Source: Nisaea sediminum (GTDB taxonomy: Bacteria; Pseudomonadota; Alphaproteobacteria; Thalassobaculales; Thalassobaculaceae). Taken from it: a stretch of 64,000 nt of DNA. Positions 54,109-62,223 of the stretch are shown here, in pieces. How positions within the stretch are numbered: the first letter of the stretch is position 1; every line of letters starts with the position of its first letter. Below the pieces are notes generated by a model, which saw nothing but the letters and a program-made list of their open reading frames with translations, ran no database searches and was not told the origin of the DNA. The stretch is from NCBI RefSeq assembly GCF_014904705.1, contig NZ_JACZCQ010000006.1, forward strand, positions 62,001 to 126,000. The letters are read 5' to 3'. The translations under genes were made by a program, and so were the position numbers.

Positions 54109-55038
54109 ATGAAAATCACCCAGCGCGTCAAGCGTATCCTCGACGGTTATGAGAGCGACTGCCCGGGCACCAAGGCGAACCTCGCCCGCATCCTGATGCA
54201 GGGCAAGCTCGGCGGCACCGGCAAGCTCGTGATCCTGCCGGTCGACCAGGGCTTCGAGCACGGTCCGGCCCGCAGCTTCGCGCCGAATCCGGACGCCTAC
54301 GATCCGCACTACCACTTCAAGCTGGCGATCGATGCCGGGCTCTCGGCCTATGCCGCTCCGCTCGGCATGATCGAGGCCGGCGCCGACACCTTCGCGGGCC
54401 AAATCCCGACGATCCTGAAGGTGAACAGCTCGAACAGCCTCGCCCGCGACAAGGACGGCCCGAGCCAGGCGCTGACCGGTTCGGTGCAGGAAGCGGTCCG
54501 GCTCGGCTGCTCCGCCATCGGCTTCACGATCTATCCGGGCTCGGACAACGCCTTCGAGATGATGGGGCAGATCCGCGAGATGACCGAGGAAGCCAAGGCC
54601 TACGGCCTCGCGGTCGTGGTCTGGTCCTATCCGCGCGGCGGCGACCTCACCAAGAAGGGCGAGACCGCGGTGGATATCTGCGCCTATGCCGCCCACATGG
54701 CCGCGCTGCTCGGCGCCCACATCATCAAGGTGAAGCCGCCGACCGAGCATCTCGAGCTCGAGGCCGCGAAGAAGTCCTACGAGGCCAACAAGATCGCCAT
54801 CGGCACTCTCGCCGAGCGCATCGAGCATGTCGTGAAGTCCTGTTTCAACGGCCGCCGCATCGTCGTCTTCTCCGGCGGCGAGGCGAAGGATCTCGACGGT
54901 CTCTACAACGAGATCCGGGGCCTGCGCGACGGCGGAGCCAACGGCTCCATCATCGGCCGCAACACCTTCCAGCGTCCGCGCGAGGAGGCCATGGCGATGC
55001 TCAACACCATCATCGACATCTACAAGGGCAAGGCGTAA
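54109..55038 (+). CDS. Class I fructose-bisphosphate aldolase (DhnA type)
   Basis: A 309-residue archaeal-type (FbaB/DhnA) class I aldolase, not the metal-dependent class II enzyme. Segments: LVILPVDQGFEHGP, GSVQEAVRLGCSAIGFTIY, the Schiff-base lysine in AHIIKVKPPTEHL and the phosphate-binding FSGGEAKD and GANGSIIGRN. It cleaves or forms fructose-1,6-bisphosphate with the gap product. AAGGGAAGGA is upstream of the ATG. A terminator follows. Confidence 0.94.
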   Translation: MKITQRVKRILDGYESDCPGTKANLARILMQGKLGGTGKLVILPVDQGFEHGPARSFAPNPDAYDPHYHFKLAIDAGLSAYAAPLGMIEAGADTFAGQIPTILKVNSSNSLARDKDGPSQALTGSVQEAVRLGCSAIGFTIYPGSDNAFEMMGQIREMTEEAKAYGLAVVVWSYPRGGDLTKKGETAVDICAYAAHMAALLGAHIIKVKPPTEHLELEAAKKSYEANKIAIGTLAERIEHVVKSCFNGRRIVVFSGGEAKDLDGLYNEIRGLRDGGANGSIIGRNTFQRPREEAMAMLNTIIDIYKGKA

Positions 55039-55064
55039 ACCTGACGCCTTGATCCTGCGTTTCG

Positions 55065-55093
55065 CGGCGCCCGCCTGACGCGGGCGCCGTTTT
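55065..55093 (+). terminator. Intrinsic terminator after the aldolase gene
   Basis: CGGCGCCCGC (55065-55074) and GCGGGCGCCG (55080-55089) form a perfect 10-bp stem around CTGAC, followed by four T. It lies 27 bases after the aldolase stop and separates it from thiE. Confidence 0.88.
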
Positions 55094-55111
55094 CGTCTGA
55101 AGAGCCGGAAC

Positions 55112-55747
55112 ATGCCCGATCCAAGCTGCGAGCTTTACCTGATCACCCCGCCGAAGATCGATATCGATGCCTTCGCCGGGGATCTTGCATCCGCGCTCGA
55201 CGCGGGCCCGGTCGCCTGCCTGCAGCTCCGCCTGAAGGATGTCTCCGACGACGAGATCAAGCGTGCCGCGGAGACCCTGCTGCCCGTGTGCCACGCGCGC
55301 GGCGTGCCGCTGCTGATGAACGACCGCCCTGACCTCGCGCTGCTGACGGGGTGCGACGGCGCCCATGTCGGCCAGAACGACACGCCCTACGACGAGGCGC
55401 GCCGCATCCTCGGCGACGAGGCGATGATCGGCGTCACCTGCCACAACTCGATCCATCTCGCGATGGAAGCGGCCGAGGCCGGCGCCGACTACGTCGCCTT
55501 CGGCGCCTTCTACCCGACCGAGACCAAGGAAATCATCCACCACGCCGAGATCGAGACACTGGAGACCTGGGCGTCCTTCTCGACCGTGCCCTGCGTCGCC
55601 ATCGGCGGGATCAACCTGGAGAACGCGAAACCGCTGATCGAGGCGGGGGCGGATTTCATCTGCGTGATCACCGCGGTCTGGAAACATCCGGCCGGGCCGG
55701 CGGCGGCGGTGAAGGCGTTCAACGCGTTGTTCGAAGCGGCGGCCTAG
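55112..55747 (+). CDS. thiE: Thiamine-phosphate synthase
   Basis: TIM-barrel enzyme of 211 residues joining HMP-pyrophosphate and the thiazole phosphate. Family segments: LYLITPP, LQLRLKD (the usual QLRxK), LLMNDRPDLAL, GAHVGQNDTPY, IGVTCHNS, ADYVAFGAFYPTETK and IGGINLENAKPLIEAGAD. No TPP riboswitch is present; the only structure upstream is the aldolase terminator. The standalone copy may be one of two ThiE-like proteins found in many alphaproteobacteria. Confidence 0.87.
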   Translation: MPDPSCELYLITPPKIDIDAFAGDLASALDAGPVACLQLRLKDVSDDEIKRAAETLLPVCHARGVPLLMNDRPDLALLTGCDGAHVGQNDTPYDEARRILGDEAMIGVTCHNSIHLAMEAAEAGADYVAFGAFYPTETKEIIHHAEIETLETWASFSTVPCVAIGGINLENAKPLIEAGADFICVITAVWKHPAGPAAAVKAFNALFEAAA

Positions 55748-55759
55748 GCCCCGCGAAGC

Positions 55760-56281
55760 TCAAGAAACGACCCGCCAGACCAGCCCGTGCCACTGCGCAC
55801 CATGAGCTATCTCCTGAACGAAATCACGCTTCGGACAACGGACCATCCCGAGTTTCTTCATCACAGACTGGGAGCGCAGATTTTCCGCGCTCGTATAGGC
55901 CAGAATATCGGCCAACCCCAGAGTATCGACCGCGTGATCGAGCGAGGCCCTGGCGCTCTCGGTCGCGTAGCCGTTTCCCCATGCGGACCTGACGAACCGC
56001 CAGCCAATCTCAAAATGTTCGCCCAGGGGATGGCCGGGAGACATGCGCGGCATAACGCCCGCATAGCCGAGGAAAGCACCGTCGCGATCCTCCACGGCCC
56101 ATCGCGCCACACCGTATTCGCGGAAAGCCTCCCTGTAGCGGTCGAGTTTCCGGCGGCTCTCACACATGTCGATCGGTCCGCCGAGATCGGCCATGACCTG
56201 CGCATCGGCGTGCATCTCGGCGAAGGCATCCAGGTGGCGGTCCTGCCACGCGACCAGTTTCAAGCGCTCGGTCTCGATCAT
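55760..56281 (-). CDS. GNAT acetyltransferase (RimJ/RimL-like)
   Basis: A 173-residue GNAT with the RimJ/RimL opening IETERLKLVAW, the acetyl-CoA region EIGWRFVRSAWGNGYATESARA and ending SENLRSQSVMKKLGMV. This branch often acetylates N-terminal amines or small amines; the target is unknown. Its stop lies 13 bases from the convergent thiE stop, and it is 65 bases downstream of the lipoprotein gene on the same strand. Confidence 0.85.
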   Translation of the reverse strand: MIETERLKLVAWQDRHLDAFAEMHADAQVMADLGGPIDMCESRRKLDRYREAFREYGVARWAVEDRDGAFLGYAGVMPRMSPGHPLGEHFEIGWRFVRSAWGNGYATESARASLDHAVDTLGLADILAYTSAENLRSQSVMKKLGMVRCPKRDFVQEIAHGAQWHGLVWRVVS

Positions 56282-56345
56282 CTCACTTCAGCCGCACAGT
56301 GGAAGCGCGGGAGGTTTCGTCATCGGGCTCGACCGACGATCGCCA

Positions 56346-58004
56346 TTAGGACGATTCCGGACGCCTTGCCTGCCGGCGCGCGAGCTGATCCGAAAGCTGT
56401 GCATGCATCTGGCGATAGCCCTTCGCGGTTTCCGACGCGCTGCCGGCGGTGACACCTGCAAGAAGCCCGTATGCCCTGACCGACCGGGCGAGATCGGCGT
56501 CGTAGAGCGGGATCTCAGCCACTTTCCGCGCGAGGGCCGCCGCCAGTTCCGGATCCCGGGAAAGCTCGCTCTCCGCCAGGTCGAGCATGATCCCGGCAAT
56601 CGGATACCAATCGCCTGCTCTCGCGGTTTCCGCCTCCGAGAGGATTTCACGAGCCACCGCCGAGGCCCCGGCCGCATCCGCCCTCAACAAAGCGATCGAT
56701 GCGCGGATTGCCAAACGGCTGCCATTCGACAGATCGGCACGGGCGGTTTTCTGCGTGAGATCGAGCACATCGAGCGCTCCGGAGATGTCACCCGAAGCCG
56801 CAAGAGCTTCCGAATAACCGCGCAAGAGCTCCGTCCCGGCCGGACTGAGCGTGTAGTCGATGGGGATGTCCGATCCGATATGTTCGGGTTTGAACGGCCG
56901 GGGCACATTGTCGAGCGCGAGTTCACTGGACTTGAGAGCCGCCGCGGTCCGGCCGGATTTCATTTGAAGACGGGCCCAGAAGGCGTGAGCGTCGGCGAAA
57001 TAGCGGTTCTTGATAATGACGTTCTTGACGTTCTTTTCCCGCTTGGTTTTCTCGACATCCTCTGTGCGCCAGCGCTCGGCCGCAACGGAAAGCGCCTCGC
57101 CCATTCCGGCCGCCGCAGACGTGTAGCCGAGGCGGTGGAGATTCGCCGCAAACTCCAGGACCGTCCTGGCCCGCATGCTCTCCTCGCCGGCAAGCGCCGT
57201 CCAGAAAGCCGAGAAATTCCGGACAACATCGTCGGTCAGGGCGTGCCGGTCGCTCAGGGCCAAAACAGTGACCTTGAGAGTCTCGATCCCGGCATGCCGC
57301 TCAAAATACCTTTTCTGGCTGGGGAGGATCAGACGGCCGGCATCCGAGAGTGCCGCCAGCGCGTCGTCATAACGGCCTTGCCGCCCCAGCAACTCGGCGC
57401 GAGCCGTAAGCACGTCCGCTTCGAGAGCCTGATCCTTTTTCCTCCGGGCGACAGCACCCGCTTCATCGATCCAGAGTCCGGCGGCAACGAGATCTTGGTG
57501 CATCAGGAATTCGGCGTATTCGAGACGCGTTGTCACCGCATAGCTATGGATATTCGGTGCCTTGCCATAAGCTTCGGCGGCCATCCGGTAGAATTCGCGG
57601 GCCTCGTCCGGAGAGTCCTTGAGCTTCAGCCTGCCAAGAGAGTGCAGGGCCTTGCCTTCCCCGGCGTGATGCGCACTGGCTCTCGACTTACGCAGCGCGG
57701 CACGTGCCTCACCTTCCGCCTCTGCCAGGCGGCCAAGTTTTACGAATTCATTGGCCAGATCAATGTGGACATGCACGAGGTTGTCGATGTCCTGGGCGGT
57801 TTCGGCAATGGTCATCGCCTCATCCAGCTTCTTGATCCCCGCAGGGGTATCGCCCTTGCGGAAATCCTCCATGGCCATGACGCGCAAGATAATGACCTGC
57901 TGATCCGGCTGCGCCTGGCTGAAGGGAATACGCCCGCCCGTGCTCACGCATCCAGCAAGGGTAACCATCGCGAGCGCGCAGAGAATCATTTTGAAGAAAT
58001 GCAT
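56346..58004 (-). CDS. TPR-like lipoprotein of unknown function
   Basis: A 552-residue protein. From the ATG at 58004 the N-terminus is MHFFKMILCALAMVTLAGCV, a lipoprotein signal with lipobox LAGC and Cys at about 19, so it is anchored in the envelope. The rest is a long helical solenoid with TPR-like pairs (for example LDEAMTIAETAQDIDNLVHV and LGRLAEAEGEARAALRKSR). No enzymatic motif. A frame extending to 58205 adds no credible signal. No partner gene is evident beside it; it stands alone between a GNAT gene and the efp promoter region. Confidence 0.8.
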   Translation of the reverse strand: MHFFKMILCALAMVTLAGCVSTGGRIPFSQAQPDQQVIILRVMAMEDFRKGDTPAGIKKLDEAMTIAETAQDIDNLVHVHIDLANEFVKLGRLAEAEGEARAALRKSRASAHHAGEGKALHSLGRLKLKDSPDEAREFYRMAAEAYGKAPNIHSYAVTTRLEYAEFLMHQDLVAAGLWIDEAGAVARRKKDQALEADVLTARAELLGRQGRYDDALAALSDAGRLILPSQKRYFERHAGIETLKVTVLALSDRHALTDDVVRNFSAFWTALAGEESMRARTVLEFAANLHRLGYTSAAAGMGEALSVAAERWRTEDVEKTKREKNVKNVIIKNRYFADAHAFWARLQMKSGRTAAALKSSELALDNVPRPFKPEHIGSDIPIDYTLSPAGTELLRGYSEALAASGDISGALDVLDLTQKTARADLSNGSRLAIRASIALLRADAAGASAVAREILSEAETARAGDWYPIAGIMLDLAESELSRDPELAAALARKVAEIPLYDADLARSVRAYGLLAGVTAGSASETAKGYRQMHAQLSDQLARRQARRPESS

Positions 58005-58324
58005 AAAGACCCCAAAAAAAACACTGTCAGAAATTTCCTGGAAGCATTCATCGGATAATATGCGCCGCCTCATGAAGCAATCGATGAATGTTAGAAGCGC
58101 CACCTCAACCGGTTGCGATAGTCTGCATCGATTTGGGGTGAGGTCAGCGACACAGCGCAAGCCGGGCGTGCCGGACAGCGAGGAACTGCTATGTGCGCAG
58201 GACATCCTGCCCCCAATAGACTCCGCCCGCGCAACCTGATAAAAGCGCGCCGCACCCGATATTGCGTACGTTCGCGCGCCTTCCGCGCGACGTCGGCCAC
58301 TTCGATCGCTCGACGGACAAAGAC
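58005..58324. other. 320-base intergenic region between the lipoprotein and efp genes
   Basis: The part next to the lipoprotein (58005-58080) is A/T-richer than its surroundings, including an eight-A run (58013-58020), and should carry the lipoprotein promoter. The efp side is GC-rich with a short palindromic GCGCG stretch. I see no RNA gene, no convincing ORF and no riboswitch. Confidence 0.5.
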
Positions 58325-58891
58325 ATGAAAATCAACGGCAACGCCATCCGCATCGGAAACGTCATCGAACATAAGGACCGCCTCTGGGTCGCCGTGAAGA
58401 CCCAGGCCGTGAAACCCGGCAAGGGCGGCGCCTTCAACCAGGTGGAACTGAAGGATATCCGCTCCGGCACCAAGCTGAACGAGCGCTTCCGCGCCGACGA
58501 GCAGGTGGAGCGCGTGCGGCTCGAGCAGCGCCCGGCGCAGTTCCTCTTCGCCGAGGAAAATCTGCTGACCTTCATGGACAACGAGACCTACGAGCAGACC
58601 CAGATCTCCGCCGACCTGATCGGCGAGAACGCGGTCTTCCTGCAGGACGGCATGGAAGTGCAGATCGAAAGCTACGAGGGCGAGCCGCTCTCTGTGCAGC
58701 TGCCGGAAACCGTGGTTCTGGAAATCGTCGAGGCCGACGCGGTGGTGAAGGGTCAGACCGCCTCCTCCTCCTACAAGCCGGCCGTGCTCGAGAACGGCGT
58801 GAAAATCCTCGTGCCGCCGCATGTCGAGTCCGGCACCCGCGTCGTGGTGCGGACCGAAGACAGCACCTATGTCGAGCGCGCCAAGGACTGA
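58325..58891 (+). CDS. efp: Elongation factor P
   Basis: Translation factor that rescues ribosomes stalled at polyproline. The 188 residues are the standard length with three beta-barrel domains. The domain I loop KPGKGGAF presents Lys33, the position modified by EpmA-type enzymes. Domain III ends with [26 protein letters not shown]. The start is [16 protein letters not shown]; an upstream reading from 58262 is not conserved. Several Pro-rich proteins in this window (for example the OmpA-like gene at 59847) would be clients. Confidence 0.97.
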   Translation: MKINGNAIRIGNVIEHKDRLWVAVKTQAVKPGKGGAFNQVELKDIRSGTKLNERFRADEQVERVRLEQRPAQFLFAEENLLTFMDNETYEQTQISADLIGENAVFLQDGMEVQIESYEGEPLSVQLPETVVLEIVEADAVVKGQTASSSYKPAVLENGVKILVPPHVESGTRVVVRTEDSTYVERAKD

Positions 58892-58899
58892 TTGAAGAC

Positions 58900-58919
58900 G
58901 CCGGCCTCCGGGCCGGCTT
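58900..58919 (+). terminator. Short hairpin after efp
   Basis: GCCGGCC (58900-58906) pairs with GGCCGGC (58911-58917) around TCCG. Only two T follow, so it is a weak terminator or a 3'-end hairpin between efp and suhB. Confidence 0.5.
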
Positions 58920-58950
58920 CTGCCAAGCCTCAAATCGAACTGGAGAAACC

Positions 58951-59754
58951 ATGGCGACCCGCTCGCCCGCGATCAACGTTATGGTGAAAGCCGCCATGAA
59001 AGCGGCCCGGCAGCTGCTGCACGACTTCAACGAGGTCGAACAGCTCCAGGTCTCGAAGAAGGGGCCGGCGGATTTCGTGTCGACCGCCGACACCGCGGCC
59101 GAGAACACCATCACGAGCGAGCTGAAACGCGCGCGGCCGGAATACGGCTTCCTGCTCGAGGAAGGCAACGCGGTCGAGAGCAGGGATCCGCAGGGCCGGC
59201 GCTGGATCATCGACCCGCTCGACGGCACCACCAACTTCCTGCACGGCATCCCCCATTTCGCGATCTCGATCGGGCTGGAGGAGGACGGCGAGATCGTCTC
59301 CGGGATCGTCTACGAGCCGACCCGGGACGAGATGTTCTGGGCGGAAAAAGGCAAGGGCGCTTATCTGAACGACCGCCGTCTGCGCGTCTCGGCCCGCCGC
59401 AACTTGGAAGACAGCGTGTTCGCGACCGGTATCCCCACCCTGCGCGGCAACGATCACGGCACCTACCTGAAACATCTCGAGGCGGTGATGACCCGCTGCT
59501 CGTCCGTGCGCCGGTTCGGCGCCGCCGCGCTGGATCTCGCCTATGTCGCCGCCGGCCGCTACGACGGCTACTGGGAGCGCGGTCTGAGCGCCTGGGATAT
59601 CGCGGCGGGCATGCTTCTCGTGAAGGAAGCCGGCGGGTACTGCACCGACTACAAGAACCGGGACAAGTGCATCGAGACCGGTGAAGTCGTTGCCGCGAAC
59701 GATTATGTCCACGGCAAACTCCTGAAAACGCTCCGGGACGCGACGAAGGCCTAA
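58951..59754 (+). CDS. suhB: Inositol monophosphatase family protein (SuhB)
   Basis: Mg-dependent phosphatase of 267 residues. Metal residues are in the LEEGN segment (about 69-73), in DPLDGTTNFLHG and in LSAWDIAAGMLL. The N-terminus has SPAINVMVKAAMKAARQL. SuhB also takes part in rRNA antitermination and ribosome assembly in enterobacteria, and its position after efp fits a translation-related neighbourhood. CTGGAGAAA precedes the ATG. Confidence 0.94.
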   Translation: MATRSPAINVMVKAAMKAARQLLHDFNEVEQLQVSKKGPADFVSTADTAAENTITSELKRARPEYGFLLEEGNAVESRDPQGRRWIIDPLDGTTNFLHGIPHFAISIGLEEDGEIVSGIVYEPTRDEMFWAEKGKGAYLNDRRLRVSARRNLEDSVFATGIPTLRGNDHGTYLKHLEAVMTRCSSVRRFGAAALDLAYVAAGRYDGYWERGLSAWDIAAGMLLVKEAGGYCTDYKNRDKCIETGEVVAANDYVHGKLLKTLRDATKA

Positions 59755-59846
59755 GAGTTCTTTCGCCGCCCTTAGGCTGTTGTCGCCAAAAGCCGTGATG
59801 GGATAAGGTCTTTCAGAGACTGATTCTCCCATTGAGGACGCGCAGC

Positions 59847-60941
59847 ATGGCCGCATCACGATATCCGGGCCGACGCCCCGCCCTATTCCTTCTCGCAGGC
59901 CTGCTCGCCGTGCCGGCCAGTGCCGCGCTCGGCCAGGAAACCGTCTATATCGGCGGCACGGGCGAGCAGGTCGAAATCAATCTCGATGTGCTCGAGGCGC
60001 TCGGCACCCCGCCGAACGTCGCCGGTCTGCTGCGCGCCGACATCCGGCGCGGCCAGGTTCAGGACGGCATGCCTCTGCCGCTTCCGGGCGAAGTCCGGCA
60101 TTCCGTGACCCGGGGCGCCCCGATGCCGCCGCCGAGCCGCCCGCCGCAAATGACGCGGCGCCTGACCGCCGCACAACCCGCGACCGCCATCGCCCCCGTG
60201 GCGCCGAGACCGCCTGCAGCTGCTCTGCCGACCGCGCGGCGCATCGCTCCTCAACCGTCGGCCCCGACCCGGACAGCGGCCGTTCCGGCCCCCGCCCGCG
60301 TCACCGCCCCGGTCCCGAGCGCGCCGAAAGTAGCCGCGACACCGGCGCCGACCGTTGCCGCACCGGCCAAGGTCGCCATCCCGGCTCCGACCCCGTCGGC
60401 GCCGCAGACAGGCACCCGGACGGCCACGACGATTCCGGCGATCAAGGTCCCTGCCCCGCCCGCGGCGACCTCCACTCGAACGGCAGCGATCGCACCGCCG
60501 CCTCCACCGCCTGCCGTCAACGCAGAAGCGCCGAAGGCCGCACCGGCCGCCAAGGCTCCCGAGCCGGCGCGGCAGGTCGCCTCGGCTCCGGCCGCTCCGA
60601 AGGCACCCGCGCCCGCCGCGTCGGCGAACAGTGCCGCCATCAGCGTTGTCTTCGAGGCGGACAGCAAGACCCTGCCGGGCAACGCCTCCGGCACACTCGG
60701 CACGATCGCCGCGAAGATGAAAGCGAACGGCGAGCTCCGGGTCGAGCTCAAGGCCTATGCGACCTCCGGCGACCGTTCGGAGGCGAAGGCGCGCCGCCTT
60801 TCGCTCTCCCGCGCGCTTGAGGTGCGGTCCTTCCTGATCCGCGAGGGCATTGCCAGCACGCGCATGGATGTGCGGGCGCTCGGCGACAGGGCGCCCGGAG
60901 CGCCGGGCGACCGGGTCGATCTGACCTTGGTCGAACGCTGA
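59847..60941 (+). CDS. OmpA-like exported protein with long Pro/Ala linker
   Basis: A 364-residue protein. The signal peptide (RPALFLLAGLLAVPASAALGQ) ends near residue 32. A short N-terminal domain (ETVYIGGTGEQVEINLDVLEALG) is followed by about 170 residues dominated by Pro and Ala. The C-terminal OmpA-like domain (about 260-364) has ISVVFEADSKTLPGNA and KARRLSLSRALEVRSFLIREGI, the peptidoglycan-contact region. The start at 59847 has GAGGA 8 bases upstream; a TTG at 59832 is less likely. It sits 134 bases before the ExbB/MotA-like gene and probably works in the same envelope assembly. Confidence 0.85.
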   Translation: MAASRYPGRRPALFLLAGLLAVPASAALGQETVYIGGTGEQVEINLDVLEALGTPPNVAGLLRADIRRGQVQDGMPLPLPGEVRHSVTRGAPMPPPSRPPQMTRRLTAAQPATAIAPVAPRPPAAALPTARRIAPQPSAPTRTAAVPAPARVTAPVPSAPKVAATPAPTVAAPAKVAIPAPTPSAPQTGTRTATTIPAIKVPAPPAATSTRTAAIAPPPPPPAVNAEAPKAAPAAKAPEPARQVASAPAAPKAPAPAASANSAAISVVFEADSKTLPGNASGTLGTIAAKMKANGELRVELKAYATSGDRSEAKARRLSLSRALEVRSFLIREGIASTRMDVRALGDRAPGAPGDRVDLTLVER

Positions 60942-61074
60942 CGGAGATCAAGCGCCGACCGGCGCGGGAAGCGGACCGAATATCGCCGCATTTCCCGTCC
61001 ATACATCCGGACTCGAAACCGGAGCACAATGTCCAGGGCCGCCCCGCGCGGCCCGAGTTCAGGGGATCGATCAG

Positions 61075-62211
61075 GTGACCAGACCAACGCGTTTTCTCGT
61101 CCGCATGGCGATATTTCTGCTGCTCGTCGTGGCCGTCGCGGTGCTGCTCTTCGCCCCCCTGTTCGACGCCTTCATGGCCAACGCGGCGCTGAACGGGATG
61201 ATCCTCGCGACGCTCGCCATCGGCATTCTCTACATCGTCCGCCAGGTCGTCTCGCTCGGCCCCGAGGTTTCCTGGATCGAATCCTACCGGACATCGCAGC
61301 CCGGCCTCTCGATGCAGCAGGCGCCGACCCTGCTCGCTCCGGTCGCGACCATGCTCGGCGAACGGCGGGACGAACGGGTCAGCCTCTCGGCCATGTCCTT
61401 GCGCTCGCTGCTCGACTCGATCGATGCGCGGCTTGCCGAGAGCCGGGACATCTCGCGCTATGTCATCGGCCTGCTGATCTTCCTCGGCCTGCTCGGCACC
61501 TTCTGGGGACTGCTGCAGACCGTCGGGGCGGTCGGCGACGTGATCAGCAGCCTCAGCGTCGGGAGCGGCGATCTCGGCACCGTCTTCGACGACCTGAAGA
61601 CCGGCCTCGAGAGCCCGCTCGCCGGCATGGCGACGGCGTTCAGCTCCTCGCTCTTCGGCCTCGCCGGCTCGCTCATCCTCGGTTTCATGGAGCTGCAGCT
61701 CGGCCAGGCGCAGAACCGTTTCTACAACGATCTCGAGGAATGGCTCTCCGGCCTGACCCGGCTCAGCTCCGGCGGCGGCGTGCTGGCGGACGGCGAGCAT
61801 TCCGCGAGCGCCTACCAGACCGCGCTCTGGGAGCAGACCGCCGACAGTCTCGACAAGCTGCAGCGGGTCATCCTCCGGAGCGAGGACGACCGGCGGCAGG
61901 CCAACGCCAACCTGATGGCGCTCAACGAGAAGCTCGGGACCCTGGTCGACCAGATGCGCGCCGAGCAGGACCTGATGGTGAAGCTCGGCGAGGCCCAGCT
62001 CGAGATCCGCCCGGTGCTGGCAAAGATCGCCGAGGGCCAGACCGGCGGCCGGGACGAACTGATGCGCACCCATCTCCGCAATATCGAGGCCTATGTCGCG
62101 CGCCTCGTGGAGGAGGCTTCGGAAGGCCGCAACCGCACCGTGGAGGAAATCCGCCAGGAGATCCGGCTCGTCGCGCGGACCATCGCGGCGCTCGCAGAGG
62201 AAGAACGCTAG
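61075..62211 (+). CDS. MotA/TolQ/ExbB-family proton channel-like protein
   Basis: Inner-membrane protein of 378 residues beginning with GTG at 61075. Hydrophobic segments are near residues 12-30, 40-58, 140-158 and 195-215; the third and fourth carry the ExbB signature (IGLLIFLGLLGTFWGLLQTV and GLAGSLILGFMELQL). The C-terminal 150 residues form a long helical, coiled-coil-like cytosolic tail. The adjacent OmpA/MotB-like protein (13-base gap) would be its stator partner. The target process is not known; flagellar, Tol or TonB accessory genes are absent nearby. Confidence 0.87.
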   Translation: MTRPTRFLVRMAIFLLLVVAVAVLLFAPLFDAFMANAALNGMILATLAIGILYIVRQVVSLGPEVSWIESYRTSQPGLSMQQAPTLLAPVATMLGERRDERVSLSAMSLRSLLDSIDARLAESRDISRYVIGLLIFLGLLGTFWGLLQTVGAVGDVISSLSVGSGDLGTVFDDLKTGLESPLAGMATAFSSSLFGLAGSLILGFMELQLGQAQNRFYNDLEEWLSGLTRLSSGGGVLADGEHSASAYQTALWEQTADSLDKLQRVILRSEDDRRQANANLMALNEKLGTLVDQMRAEQDLMVKLGEAQLEIRPVLAKIAEGQTGGRDELMRTHLRNIEAYVARLVEEASEGRNRTVEEIRQEIRLVARTIAALAEEER

Positions 62212-62223
62212 GGGAGCGCGGCC

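Noticed and set aside
55039-55111. TPP riboswitch before thiE
   Set aside because: The gap is only 73 bases and is occupied by the aldolase terminator; no THI-box sequence is visible.
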